Shown here piece by piece: positions 1 to 9,264 of a DNA stretch of 64,000 nt (positions within the stretch are counted from its first letter, which is position 1; each line of letters begins with the position of its first letter). The notes beneath the pieces are model-generated. The model was not told where the DNA came from. It ran no database searches and saw only the letters and a list, made by a program, of their open reading frames with translations. Source of the DNA: Cupriavidus malaysiensis (GTDB lineage: Bacteria; Pseudomonadota; Gammaproteobacteria; Burkholderiales; Burkholderiaceae); the NCBI RefSeq assembly GCF_001854325.1, contig NZ_CP017754.1:2666001-2730000 (forward strand), in the 5' to 3' direction. The translations under genes were made by a program, and so were the position numbers.

Positions 1-1
1 G

Positions 2-103
2 GCCGACCTGCGCCGCTTGCGCCAGTACGGCTATCGGCCGCGGATCGACTTCAACAGCCGGGACGGCATGCGCATCAGCCCGGCCGACACCTCACGGAAC
101 TGA
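2..103 (+). CDS. C-terminal end of an unidentified protein (5' end outside window)
   Basis: An open frame enters from the left edge and stops at 101-103, giving 33 residues that end in RISPADTSRN. The segment is rich in Arg and polar residues and uses high-GC codons like its neighbours. Too little is present to name a family. The next ATG lies two bases after the stop, so the two frames are probably co-transcribed. Confidence 0.5.
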   Translation, partial: ADLRRLRQYGYRPRIDFNSRDGMRISPADTSRN

Positions 104-105
104 AC

Positions 106-366
106 ATGGTGCAATTCGCGGTCGATGCCATCTCGCTGGAATCCGATCCGATCGGCGGCCACGCCGAGTCGCTCCGCCTGCCCTGCGCGGCGGTCTGCGT
201 GACAGGGGGCGTGCTGCTGGTGAACGGGCTGCACACCAGCCTCCTTGCGCAACTGCCATGGCCCCCCGACTACCTGTCCTTCGAGGCCGGCGGCGAACGT
301 CATCGCTTTCCGGTTGCGCGGCCCGCGATCACCGGCCCCAGGGCCGCGCGCTTTCCCATTCTTTGA
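106..366 (+). CDS. Hypothetical protein, 86 aa
   Basis: This ATG frame of 86 residues follows the upstream stop by two bases, which suggests translational coupling. The protein has a hydrophobic centre (around residues 25-50, with VCVTGGVLLVNG) and ends in a Pro/Arg-rich tail. No catalytic motif or domain is recognised, and no strong ribosome site precedes the start. The call rests on position and base composition, and the last 25 residues look less protein-like than the rest. Confidence 0.45.
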   Translation: MVQFAVDAISLESDPIGGHAESLRLPCAAVCVTGGVLLVNGLHTSLLAQLPWPPDYLSFEAGGERHRFPVARPAITGPRAARFPIL

Positions 367-653
367 GTCCGAAACCAACCCCCGGTCCTCGCCAGGCCCC
401 CTCCTTCTGAGTCGGCCAAGGGGTGGCCGAACACATCGCATGCCTGGTCACCCTCGAACGCTTGCAGCCAGCCAACGCCGTCTGCCACGGCCACCCGCGC
501 GGCGAGCCGGCATCCGCGGCGCAACCAGCCTGGCGGACGGGGGCGCTGCTTCCCCCGCTGCTTCCCCTGCTGCGCGCCCCCTGCTACTTCCCATTTCCGC
601 GCGGGCCGGCGACCATCGCGCCCCCTCTTTCCATTGACCTGCACCGCAACAAC

Positions 654-1181
654 ATGGCCTCGAACAAAGCCCACCACGCGACCGGATGGGCTGCAGGCCT
701 GATCGCCGCAGCGCTGGTCGCTCATGCTGGCACGGCCGGCCCCCAGGGACTCCGGGCCGGCCTGGCGCTGTTCGGCGCGATCGCCGGCGGCACGGCTCCG
801 GATTGGCTCGAGGTGGCCTGGTGGTCGCGTTCGCGCCGGCTGTGGATCACGCATCGGACCCTGACTCACTGGGGCATCGGCTGGGCCGCTGCGTGCGCCT
901 GGGCCTACCATTCGCTGGCCGCACATCCCGTCGCCGCACTGGGCTTCGGCTTCGCCTGCGGTGGACTGATGCACCTGCTGGCCGACTGGCCGAATCCCCG
1001 TGGCGTACCCTGGATCTACGGCAGGCACTCGCTCAAGCTCTGGAACAGCGGCCGCTGCGACCTGATCGTTATTGCAGCTGCATGGCTGGCCGCCGCCGCG
1101 GTCGCCGACCACGTCTGGTTCCACGGTATCCATAGCCGCTGGCTTGTCGACGTGGTACGCGCCGGGCGCCCGATTTCCTGA
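654..1181 (+). CDS. Membrane-bound metal-dependent hydrolase, YdjM/DUF457-like
   Basis: The 175-residue inner-membrane protein has about four hydrophobic segments. The pattern fits the YdjM/DUF457 group of membrane metal-dependent hydrolases: an N-terminal KAHHATG motif, a central HRTLTHW motif and a later MHLLADWPNP motif. The His/Asp residues would sit near the membrane face and bind metal; the substrate is unknown for the family. The frame stays open upstream, but hydrophobic coding character begins at the ATG at 654, and the upstream extension is Pro/Arg-rich and unconvincing. Genes of this type are often found near prophage or accessory DNA, which fits this region. Confidence 0.75.
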   Translation: MASNKAHHATGWAAGLIAAALVAHAGTAGPQGLRAGLALFGAIAGGTAPDWLEVAWWSRSRRLWITHRTLTHWGIGWAAACAWAYHSLAAHPVAALGFGFACGGLMHLLADWPNPRGVPWIYGRHSLKLWNSGRCDLIVIAAAWLAAAAVADHVWFHGIHSRWLVDVVRAGRPIS

Positions 1182-1947
1182 GCAGGCAACGCGCACCTTG
1201 CGGCGGCATGCGCAGGCGTCTGCCGGCATCCATGCCCAGAGCACGACGACGCCCCCCCTCCCGAGGATACCGGGCGCATGACTCACGACACGATTCGGGT
1301 ATCCGGGCCTCGCTAAGGGGCAGCTGAGGGGCAGCTGAGGGGCAGCTAAGGGGCAGCTGAGGGGGCAACCAAGGGGCCCCTGCTCCCGACCCGGATCTCC
1401 CCCGAGAACCAGGTTCCTGACCCTTCCCCGGGTTATGGCAGCCCTGGCAAAAATCCCTCTGCGCAAACCCCGGCACCGTATGTGCCGCCATATTGTCTGC
1501 CCATCCCGCACACATGCCGATCGAATATCGAAAGAGAAGCCATTTATTTCCCAGCCATCCTTTCAGGATAAAAACCCCACCAACGAAGGGCATTACTACG
1601 CCGCTCACGGGATTCCCACAGCCCCGCCCGTGACAAGGCAGCACAGCCGGACCAACAAGGACTAAAATCGCCGTTTTCCAGTTGCCATTGCCCTCGGTCC
1701 GATGCGTTGGCTTGTCGACGCCGGCGTTCCCGCCAGTCAGGTCATTTCGCGCACAGGATTGGTACGCCGCGGGGAAATGGATTATCCAGGCCGCACGTCG
1801 CGGAGACATGCACACGATCGGGCGCTCACGCTGTTCGGCAAAATATACTCCCGCCGGAAAGACGGCGCCGGCCCCAATGGGTAATGCGCAGCGGATGGCA
1901 TCGAAATCAGAACAAGCAACGGAAGCTGAAACAGCGAGGGAAGCACA
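1182..1947. other. Gene-poor interval with an 11-bp tandem repeat
   Basis: No convincing gene was found in these 766 bases. Open frames on both strands have Arg/Pro/Ser-rich translations typical of chance frames in GC-rich DNA. The only clear structure is the tandem repeat at 1313-1367. Base composition becomes less GC-rich after about 1500. Confidence 0.5.
1313..1367. repeat. 11-bp tandem repeat, about five copies
   Basis: Five head-to-tail copies of ctgaggggcag, two of them starting ctaag, run from 1313 to about 1367; the last copy has one extra G. The array lies in a non-coding stretch. Its function is unknown; slippage variation between strains would be expected. Confidence 0.85.
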
Positions 1948-2787
1948 ATGCATGTGAAGTACCTGATGATTACCATCGCCGCCGCGACTGTGACGGCCTG
2001 CGGGGGCGGGGGCGATTCCGGCTCCCTGTCATCCCTGGTCTCGCAACCGACGACCCCGACCCCGGCTCCCACGCCGACGCCCACACCGACACCGAGCCAG
2101 GTACCACAGAGTGCGGCCGAGGGGATCTGGATCGGCACGACCAATACCAACCGTACCGTCAACGGCGTGGTACTCAACGATGGCAGCTACTATCTCTTCT
2201 ATTCGCCAGCCGGGCAGCCGGGGCAGATCGGCGGCGTCATCCAGGGCAGCGGCACGGCCAAGGGCGGCAGCTATGCTTCCGGAGATGGCCGCGACTTCAA
2301 CCTGGCGGCGAACACCTTGACCGCACTCAGCCTGTCGAGCAGTTACCAGGAGCAGAAGACGCTCGCTGGCATGGTCACCTACGTCGCGGCGGGCGGCCCC
2401 ACGGAGACGCTGACAACGGTCTACAGTTCCATGTACGAGGCGAAGCCGGCACTCTCCGCTCTCGCCGGCCAGTATTCGGTCCAGATCGGCGTGCTCGGCA
2501 CCGTCGGCACGGCGACGCTCGCCGTGGGCAGCGACGGCTCCCTGGTCGGCTCGAGCGCCAGTATCAGCACCAGCACCAGCAATAGCTGCGGCATCTCCGG
2601 TACGTTGGCACCACGCGATCGGGGCAACGCCTACGATGCAACCATCGTGTTCGACGTCAATTGCGCCTACCCCACGCAGACCACGAAGGGAGCCGCCTAT
2701 TTCGATGCTTCCAGCAAGCGCCTCTATGTGGTTACGGTGAACAACGAACGCACCCGCGCCGCAGCGATCGTCGGTACCAGACCCTGA
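1948..2787 (+). CDS. Putative lipoprotein, 279 aa, beta-rich
   Basis: The protein starts with a short signal peptide and a lipobox (TVTACG, Cys at about residue 18), then a Gly/Ser stretch and a Pro-Thr linker of repeated PTPT units (about residues 36-50). The remaining 220 residues are rich in Gly, Ser, Thr and aromatics (for example SYYLFYSP), as in surface lipoproteins made of beta-strands. An outer-membrane or periplasmic location is expected. Similar proteins of unknown function are common in Burkholderiaceae. No enzyme motif is visible. Confidence 0.8.
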   Translation: MHVKYLMITIAAATVTACGGGGDSGSLSSLVSQPTTPTPAPTPTPTPTPSQVPQSAAEGIWIGTTNTNRTVNGVVLNDGSYYLFYSPAGQPGQIGGVIQGSGTAKGGSYASGDGRDFNLAANTLTALSLSSSYQEQKTLAGMVTYVAAGGPTETLTTVYSSMYEAKPALSALAGQYSVQIGVLGTVGTATLAVGSDGSLVGSSASISTSTSNSCGISGTLAPRDRGNAYDATIVFDVNCAYPTQTTKGAAYFDASSKRLYVVTVNNERTRAAAIVGTRP

Positions 2788-2904
2788 TGCCCCGCCTCAC
2801 CATGCATTGACATGGGCTCAAGGCACGGGTCTCTTACGCCCGGCACGCCCGACGCCCTTCGCCATAGACGATGGCAAGAGGCAATGCGCCCGCCCTAACG
2901 TAGA

Positions 2905-2933
2905 ATTCGCGCCGGAGAATCGCCGGCGCGAAT
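2905..2933. promoter_or_regulatory. Inverted repeat before the 63-aa gene
   Basis: An 11-bp perfect inverted repeat, attcgcgccgg / ccggcgcgaat, with a 7-base loop ends 22 bases before the start at 2956. It could be an operator or a 5' UTR hairpin near the ribosome site. No T-run follows, so it is unlikely to be a terminator. Confidence 0.45.
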
Positions 2934-2955
2934 GTGTCACGCTACGGAGGCCTCT

Positions 2956-3147
2956 ATGAGCGTCACCTTGAAATTCTGGTCAGAGGACGGCGAAGTCGCG
3001 GCCGTCGATGTGCCGCCTGCGGAACTGGCCACGCAACTGAATCCAAGCCCGACGGGAACCACCGTCGCGCAACCGCCGGCCCACCGGTCGCAGCCGGAAC
3101 GCTGGACCATGCCGGACGAACCGGACCACCTGGGCGATTTCGCGTAG
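2956..3147 (+). CDS. Small hypothetical protein, 63 aa
   Basis: The ATG at 2956 is preceded at five bases by a good ribosome site (ggagg at 2946-2950), which selects it over the earlier ATG at 2932. The product starts MSVTLKFWSEDGEV and has an acidic/Pro-rich, probably unstructured second half. No family is recognised. Confidence 0.6.
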   Translation: MSVTLKFWSEDGEVAAVDVPPAELATQLNPSPTGTTVAQPPAHRSQPERWTMPDEPDHLGDFA

Positions 3148-3267
3148 CACGATACCTCATCGGATACGCTGCCTTGGGGACAGCGCGGCACAGGCGCCGC
3201 AGGAGAAGGGGCCTCCATCACGGGCCCATAGCGCGCCCTGCAGCGCGGGCCGCCCCTTCAGGGCTGC

Positions 3268-3564
3268 TCAGGCATCCGCCAGCCGCGAGGCGAACTGCCG
3301 CGTGATCATTTCCACGCCGAGATCGAGCAGCATCGACGCATCGGAATCATCACCGATCGACGCCACGCTGACCAGCCGGAAGGACAAGACTGTCATCGTG
3401 TACTTCTGCCGGTACACATCCGCATAGGACTTCAACTGATGCAGGGCGTCGTTGAGGGGCAGCAAGGTGGCATATGCCGCCAGCCGTGCGCGCGAACTGA
3501 CGAAGCTGTTCGCATTGGGTTCTGTCCGGGTCGACAGTGTTTCCTCAAGTGTCAACAGCAGCAT
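3268..3564 (-). CDS. Small hypothetical protein, 98 aa
   Basis: The reverse-strand frame runs on upstream, but the plausible protein is the last 98 residues, starting MLLLTLEETL after a purine-rich gagagg ribosome site. The composition (LKSYADVYRQKYTMTVLSFRL, helical and not Arg/Pro-rich) is protein-like. No domain is recognised. It converges with the 63-aa gene to its left and is divergent from chrA to its right. Confidence 0.55.
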   Translation of the reverse strand: MLLLTLEETLSTRTEPNANSFVSSRARLAAYATLLPLNDALHQLKSYADVYRQKYTMTVLSFRLVSVASIGDDSDASMLLDLGVEMITRQFASRLADA

Positions 3565-3904
3565 CGCAACCTCTCTCACCCTCATACCCGGCGGACAGAC
3601 ACGGCAACCGATCGGCCTGCAGGCCGCCTGTAGGCATATCGGAGCGCGGATTGCCCGGCCGCGGCAGGAAACCGTCATCTGCGGCAGCCGCGCGGACGAC
3701 CATGTCGGGATCATACGCCGCCGATAACTGCCCGCCACCCTGCCCGAGCAGGCCACCCGATCCGAGCGGCGGCAGACCCGCCCGGGGCTTGCGCCTCGCG
3801 CGGGGATCATGCGCTCCATGCGCCACGGCATGGAAACCGGATAGAATCGGCGCCGGGCCGTTCGCCGAACAGCCCGCCCCCACCAGCCGGACTCGCACCC
3901 TGAT

Positions 3905-5146
3905 ATGTTGCCGCCAGCCAGCGCAGCGCCCACCACCCGACCGCATGGCACCGCCGGCGAAATCCTGGCCGTGTTTCTCAAACTGGGCCTGACTTCCTTC
4001 GGCGGGCCGGTCGCCCACCTCGGCTACTTCCGCCGCGAATTCGTCGAGCGACGCCAGTGGCTGAGCGACGAGGCGTTCACCGACCTGGTCGGACTGTGCC
4101 AATTCCTGCCCGGGCCAGCCAGCAGCCAGGTCGGCTTCTCGATCGGCATGCTGCGCGCCGGCTGGCTCGGAGGGCTGGCCGCCTGGTGCGGCTTCACGGT
4201 GCCTTCCATCCTGCTCCTGCTTGCGTTCGCCGCCATCGCGCCGGGACTCGGCGGAGCGCTCGGCCAAGGCCTGATCCACGGCCTCAAGCTGGCCGCGGTG
4301 GCCGTCGTTGCGCAAGCCGTCTGGGACATGGCGCGCAAACTGTGCCCCGATCACCGTCGGGCGGCCATCGCGCTCAGCGCCATCCTGCTCCTCAGCGTGC
4401 TGACAACGGTCTACGCGCAGGTCATCGCCATCGGTGCCGGGGCCGTGCTGGGACTGCTGCTGTGCCGGCGTACCGATGGCGCCGGCATGGGTGCGCCTGC
4501 ATCACCCGCGCCAGGCGGCCCGCTCTCGCGCCGGACCGGAATCCTGGCGCTGGCACTGTTCTGCGCACTACTGATGCTGGGCACCGCGCCGCTGCTCGGC
4601 CAGCAATTCGGCCGCGCGGCCGAAGTCTTCGACGCGTTCTACCGCTCGGGCGCATTGGTATTCGGCGGTGGCCACGTCGTACTGCCGCTGCTGCAGAACG
4701 AAACCGTGGCCACGGGCTGGGTGTCGTCAAGCGATTTCCTGGCCGGCTACGGCGCGGCGCAGGCGGTGCCCGGTCCCCTGTTCACCTTTGCCGCCTACCT
4801 GGGCTGGATGATGGCCGAACCGCCGCACCACCTGGCCGGTGCCGCGCTCGCAACGGCCGGCATCTTCCTGCCCGGCCTGCTGCTCGTGCTGGCGGCCTTG
4901 CCCTTCTGGCACACGCTGCGTGCCCGACCGGTGGCCGCGGCCATGATGCGTGGCGTCAATGCCGCCGTGGTCGGTCTGCTGGCCAGCGCACTCTATTCCC
5001 CGGTGTGGACCAGTGCGGTGCATACTCAACCGGATTTTGCCGCCGCCGCGATAGCCTTTGTGCTGCTCACCCGCTGGAAGGCACCGCCCCTGGTGGTGGT
5101 CCTGCTGTGCGCGCTGGCCGGCATCGCCCCGGCGGCGGTGGGCTGA
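3905..5146 (+). CDS. chrA: Chromate efflux transporter ChrA
   Basis: At 413 residues this is a full-length two-domain (long-chain) CHR transporter, which exports chromate across the inner membrane. The N-terminal half carries the family signature FLKLGLTSFGGPVAHLGYFR (about residues 24-43) and LVGLCQFLPGPASSQ. The C-terminal half repeats it in divergent form (ALVFGGGHVVLPLL, AQAVPGPLFTFAAYLG). About ten hydrophobic segments are present. No chrB or chrC regulator lies beside it. It is followed 64 bases later by a methyltransferase gene on the same strand. Confidence 0.93.
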   Translation: MLPPASAAPTTRPHGTAGEILAVFLKLGLTSFGGPVAHLGYFRREFVERRQWLSDEAFTDLVGLCQFLPGPASSQVGFSIGMLRAGWLGGLAAWCGFTVPSILLLLAFAAIAPGLGGALGQGLIHGLKLAAVAVVAQAVWDMARKLCPDHRRAAIALSAILLLSVLTTVYAQVIAIGAGAVLGLLLCRRTDGAGMGAPASPAPGGPLSRRTGILALALFCALLMLGTAPLLGQQFGRAAEVFDAFYRSGALVFGGGHVVLPLLQNETVATGWVSSSDFLAGYGAAQAVPGPLFTFAAYLGWMMAEPPHHLAGAALATAGIFLPGLLLVLAALPFWHTLRARPVAAAMMRGVNAAVVGLLASALYSPVWTSAVHTQPDFAAAAIAFVLLTRWKAPPLVVVLLCALAGIAPAAVG

Positions 5147-5209
5147 GGCGAAAATCCGCCGGCTGCCGCCGGCACCGTACGCAGGCCAGGCCACGCTGCC
5201 AGTCCACGG

Positions 5210-5878
5210 ATGGCCGCGATGAACTCACAAGCAACCGGCATGGGCGGCATGGACGACATGAACAGCAAGAAGCACTGGGAAGCGGTCTATGGCAGCAAGA
5301 GCGCCGACGCGGTCAGTTGGTATGCGCCGCATCTGCAGACCTCCCTGCGCTACATCCAGCGCGCCGCGCCCGACCGCCACAGCCGCATCATCGATATCGG
5401 CGGCGGCGAGGCCACGCTGGTCGACGACCTGCTCGCCGCGGGATATGAGAATCTCGCCGTGCTCGACCTGTCGGAAACGGCACTCGCGGCAACCCGGCTA
5501 CGCCTCGGCACGGCGGCCGCAGCGGTGCAATGGCTCGCTGCGGATGTGCTCGAATCCGACTTCGCCCCGGATTCGCTCGATGTCTGGCATGACCGCGCCG
5601 TCTTCCACTTCCTGACCACCGACTTGCAGCGCCGGCGCTACGTCCAGCAGGTGCTCAAGGCCCTGCGCGTCGGCGGCCATGCGATCGTCGCCACGTTCGG
5701 GCCGGACGGTCCGCTCCAGTGCAGCGGCCTGGACGTTGCGAGGTATGCGCCGGAGCAGTTGCATGGAACCTTCGGTGCGCCATTCCAGTTGATGGACAGC
5801 ACCACCGAGATCCATACCACCCCCTGGGGCGCCCCCCAGCAGTTCACCTACTGCTTCTGCCGCATGCAGGAGCGCTGA
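5210..5878 (+). CDS. Class I SAM-dependent methyltransferase
   Basis: The 222-residue protein has the Rossmann methyltransferase pattern: KKHWEAVYGSKSADAVSWY near the N-terminus, motif I RIIDIGGGEATLVDDLL (about residue 60), the acidic LAVLDLSETAL strand, and AADVLESDF before a WHDRAVFHFLT post-motif. It belongs to the cytosolic class I small-molecule methyltransferases often annotated next to metal or metalloid resistance genes. The substrate is not determinable. The start is uncertain, since in-frame ATGs at 5210, 5219, 5240, 5249 and 5258 have only weak ribosome sites. Confidence 0.85.
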   Translation: MAAMNSQATGMGGMDDMNSKKHWEAVYGSKSADAVSWYAPHLQTSLRYIQRAAPDRHSRIIDIGGGEATLVDDLLAAGYENLAVLDLSETALAATRLRLGTAAAAVQWLAADVLESDFAPDSLDVWHDRAVFHFLTTDLQRRRYVQQVLKALRVGGHAIVATFGPDGPLQCSGLDVARYAPEQLHGTFGAPFQLMDSTTEIHTTPWGAPQQFTYCFCRMQER

Positions 5879-6066
5879 CCGGCATCGGGCCCGAGCCATG
5901 GCAACAGCGGGCGGTGCGCCAGCGGTGCCATACCCCCGGCCGACCGCGTGCGGACCAGATCCGCCACCTTTGTTTGCAGAAGCAGACGCCGAAAACAGCC
6001 ATACTTTTCCAATATGCCGACGCCGCACGGCATGTACGATTCACTAAAACGAATTCGGGAAAGTCC

Positions 6067-6234
6067 ATGCCCTACATCAAAGCGGCAGCCTGCCTGCTCG
6101 CCTGCGTAGTGGTCAGCCTGGTCCTGGCCGACCGCTATCCCCAGTATGACGATGCCCTCGCCCTGGCGGGCCTTGCGTCCGGTCTCGCGCTCGCGGGCCG
6201 CGCGGTCTTCCGCGGCACCCGCAAAGCCAGCTGA
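6067..6234 (+). CDS. Small single-helix membrane protein, 55 aa (paralogue A)
   Basis: MPYIKAAACLLACVVVSLVL begins an N-terminal hydrophobic helix. DRYPQYDDALALAG and a second small hydrophobic stretch (GLALAGRAVF) follow, with a basic end. It aligns without gaps to the products at 7019-7192 and 10769-10921 through the KA.A.L start, the R(Y/F)PQY motif and LAG...G.ALAGR. The ATG at 6067 has a ggaaag ribosome-like site. Function is unknown; an inner-membrane location is inferred. Confidence 0.65.
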   Translation: MPYIKAAACLLACVVVSLVLADRYPQYDDALALAGLASGLALAGRAVFRGTRKAS

Positions 6235-7018
6235 TTTCCCCTTCCCTGGCCGGGCTCCCGGCCTATCCGGGCGCTGAGCGCCGGCTCCTGCGCTGAGCCG
6301 GCCCACCTGCCCGGCGCGCCTCGCGACCCGTTTCCGCGACCTCCCTGCCCGTCCTTTCCGCACGTTTCGCGGCTCGCCGAGAATCAGCTCGACGTTCATT
6401 GCCCTCACTCGCAAACGCTAAGCCGGGCAGCCGGCCTGCCTGCCACCCCGGCGCGCCACGACGCCACATTCCCCTGCGTACTGCCTGCCGCCTTGGGCGC
6501 CAGCGCGAATTCACCTCCCGAGCCCATGGCGAAGACGATGCGTCAACCACGAAAGAATTGCGAAAGTCACGTGTCAAAAATATTTCATTAAGTTTTACTT
6601 ATATCTGTGTTCAAATCATCTAAAGCAGCGTTGCTGCACTCCCAAGCGCGCCTATTGCGCAAGGCTGGCCGGCAACCATGCCAGCCAGCCCCCTTTTCCT
6701 CCCAACCCCACATTCGAGGTAATACGGAAAAGGCGTTGGAGAATCGATACACAGCTCGCCGCGCCTCCACGATCCGACATGACTGTGCTCTACTTGGCAT
6801 GCGCAGGCCGCTATGCGCACTCCTTGTACGCCGGGCAACCGAGCCATTCCGTTGTCCGGCGTCTTCCTCCCTCGCGCTGGCGCCGCCCACCGGCCGCATC
6901 GGTATCACCGCCCTCCAGTCAGAGAAACAGAGGCCGATTTCCCCTTCATTTCCCCGGCTCGGCGACCGCACCTCGGGCGTAGGATCCGTATCATGATCGT
7001 GCTCCTCGAGGAAACTGC
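6235..7018. other. Gene-poor interval between two paralogous small genes
   Basis: No supported gene is seen in these 784 bases. Frames of up to about 130 codons exist on both strands, but their translations are Arg/Pro/Ser-rich and lack ribosome sites. An AT-rich patch at about 6545-6625 contrasts with the GC-rich flanks and could hold a promoter. Confidence 0.45.
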
Positions 7019-7192
7019 ATGCCGCACCTCAAGGCTCTTGCCACCCTGTCTGGCTGCCTGACGCTCGCCATGCTGATGGCGCAGCGGTTCCCCCAATATG
7101 CCGACGGCATGGGCCTGGCCGGCATCACCCTTGGCCTCGGACTCGCCGGACGCCTCATTTTCCAAAGCCCGGACAGGACCATCGATCCTTGA
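7019..7192 (+). CDS. Small membrane protein, 57 aa (paralogue B)
   Basis: The ATG at 7019 follows a gagg ribosome site with normal spacing. The product starts MPHLKALATLSGCLTLAMLM, then QRFPQYADGMGLAGITLGLG and LAGRLIF, and ends in a short polar tail. It matches the 55-aa protein at 6067-6234 in length, order of segments and the FPQY.D...LAG core. Conservation across three nearby copies supports it as a real gene despite its size. Confidence 0.65.
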   Translation: MPHLKALATLSGCLTLAMLMAQRFPQYADGMGLAGITLGLGLAGRLIFQSPDRTIDP

Positions 7193-7636
7193 TGGCCGGC
7201 CTGCCCCGACCGGGCGATCCTTCGCCTGTCGGGGCCTCCCCGCTTTTCCGCACCGCCCGCGCACGCTCAGCCTGACGCAGCACAGGCCTGCCCGCGCCTG
7301 GCGCCGCCTCTCCGCGCCGCGCCATCCCGCCAAAACCTCTCCCCGGCGAAAAGCCACCATTTCAGCACAATGCCGGACCATGCATCCCACGGCCGGTAGC
7401 GTCCGCATGCGTCCAGACCCCGCCCAGGGCGCAACGCCTCGGCAGCCGCGATAACGCCTCGCCAATCGACACGCACGTAGTCGTGCAATGGCTCAATGGC
7501 TCAATGGCTCAATGGCGCAATCGCAAGCACACCCGCCCGCCCGACGTGCCGACAGCGAATTACGGCATTAATGTCTCATCCATAAGACGTATATTCATAT
7601 TATCTGAATAATCATGCATTTTGACATTTTTAGCAT
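7193..7636. other. Gene-poor interval with an 8-bp repeat and an AT-rich end
   Basis: No gene is supported here. The left part is GC-rich, a caatggct repeat lies at 7486-7517, and the last 80 bases (about 7556-7640) are strongly AT-rich, directly abutting the truncated gene that follows. Confidence 0.45.
7486..7517. repeat. 8-bp tandem repeat, four copies
   Basis: Four head-to-tail copies of caatggct, the last ending in g. It is non-coding and slippage-prone; no function can be assigned. Confidence 0.8.
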
Positions 7637-8827
7637 ATTAAACAGGACACCACCAATACGGACGTCGCCACCGCCACCTACCGCACCGTGGCCCAGCTCG
7701 ACTTCTCCACCGGCAAGCTCGCCTTCACCCATACCAACGCCTATAGCGGCAACAACGGGCGTGCGGCGGTCCTCGCCGGTGGCATGTACTACATGGTGGG
7801 CAACGCCGGCAACTCGGGCAAGAATCCCAAGCCGACCACCGCACAGCTCGACATGCTGAGCATGAGTACCGGTGTACAGAGCATTGCGGCCGGCAGCACG
7901 TGCGCCTTCACGCAAGTGATCGGCACCTTCCAGTCCGGATCGGGCACCGGCACCTACACGGCCGCGCCGGCCGGTACCGCTTGCTCGCTGGCAAGCCTCG
8001 GCACCATCGCCGGCGGCAGTCCGACCGGCGACCAGTTCGGCTTCACCATCGCCAGCCTGCCGACCACGCCGGCCACCGCAGCCGACAAGACCGGCAAGGA
8101 TGTCAATCTGCGCGGCCTCTATGTCGGCCCGGACGGCACCATGTACGTGTCCAAGGGCAGCGGCGGTAATGGCGTGAACACGGTCTACCAGGTCGGCGCG
8201 GCAGGCGTGCTCGCCAACGGCGGCAAGCTGCCGCAGAACGCGGCCATCAGCATCCTGCCAGGCTTCCCCACCACCCTGGCGACGAACCTGCCGGCCAGCA
8301 TCACCTCGGCGAGCCAGGTCACCGGCACGATGTATCCGTTCGGCATGTGGATGCCGTCGAGCAACACGTCACTGATGTTCGTTGCGGATGAGGGTGATGC
8401 CGTCGTCGGCGACCAGCAGATCGGCAGCGGCGGCCTCTGGGTCTACCAGAAGCAGAGCGGCATCTGGACGCCGATCGCCCACCTGACGGCCGGCCTGAAT
8501 CTCGGCACCGCCTACACCGTCACCGATGCCAAGGGCACGTATGGCACCGCCGGCGCCAGCTACACCACCACGCCGGACGGGCTGCGCAACCTGACCGGCC
8601 AGGTCAACAGCGACGGCTCCTTCACCCTGTACGCGACGACCTCCACGATCGGCAACAGCCTGGGCTCAAAGTTCGACGCGGGCGCCGACTCGAACCAACT
8701 CGTCAAGATCACGGTATCCGTCAACGGTTCGACCGTGACGGCGAGCGGAAGCGGCTTCAGCGTGATGCAAACCGCGCCGTACGGCCAGGTCCTGCGCGGC
8801 GTGGCACTGGTGCCGAGCGCCTCCTAG
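7637..8827 (+). pseudogene. 5'-truncated secreted beta-propeller-like protein
   Basis: A frame with strong coding character ends at 8827. Reading upstream of the first usable start (GTG at 7688), sense codons continue as QDTTNTDVATATYR until an in-frame stop at 7631 inside AT-rich DNA. No signal peptide or N-terminal domain is present, yet the body (about 380 residues of Gly/Ser/Thr-rich strands with LYVGPDGTMYVSKG and SLMFVADEGDAVVG) looks exported and propeller- or NHL-like. This fits a deletion or insertion that replaced the gene's 5' half with unrelated AT-rich sequence. A functional short form starting at GTG 7688 cannot be excluded, but no ribosome site is visible. Confidence 0.6.
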
Positions 8828-8935
8828 GCGACAAAGCGCACCTGATACGGTGGCGGGCCATTGCCGGACGGCCCGCCATCCTGTGGCGCGCAGCCAGCAG
8901 CTTTGGCTTGGCCTGGCGACCCTGCGTCGCCCACC

Positions 8936-9208
8936 TCAATCCTCAGTCGCTGCCGCCGGCGGGTCCGTCACGACGTGATAGGCATCCGCAGCCGTCTCGA
9001 CGATCCCCGTCATCACGCACAGCAGGTCTTCATCGACCGCACCGTCAGCGCGGACACCGGTCGCGGTCGCGGCCCCGGCACCGGGCGGGTCGAAGGCAAA
9101 GACCACCACCGAGGCCAGGTCGGGACACTCCCGCAGGCGGGCGTTCAGCTCGTCCAGGTACTGCTGCCTGGTCAGCGGCGTGCGCAGGTCCATCGGGGGG
9201 AAGCTCAT
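8936..9208 (-). CDS. Hypothetical protein, 90 aa
   Basis: The reverse-strand product starts MSFPPMDLRTPLTRQQYLDEL, continues with helical LNARLRECPDLASVVVFAFD, and ends acidic (PPAAATED). It has no signal peptide. It lies 56 bases after the 84-aa gene on the same strand, probably in one transcript. No domain is recognised. Confidence 0.6.
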   Translation of the reverse strand: MSFPPMDLRTPLTRQQYLDELNARLRECPDLASVVVFAFDPPGAGAATATGVRADGAVDEDLLCVMTGIVETAADAYHVVTDPPAAATED

Positions 9209-9264
9209 GAGGAAGCTCAGGCGAGCTTATGGGGAAGCTTGTGCGGAACCGCCAGAAGGAAAAC

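Noticed and set aside
300..1511. 403-codon reverse-strand frame at the left end
   Set aside because: It overlaps the better-supported YdjM-like gene and has an Arg/Gly/Cys-rich translation without ribosome site or domain.
6588..6996. Overlapping frames of about 130 codons on both strands
   Set aside because: Both are low-complexity in Arg/Ser/Pro, conflict with each other and lack start signals.
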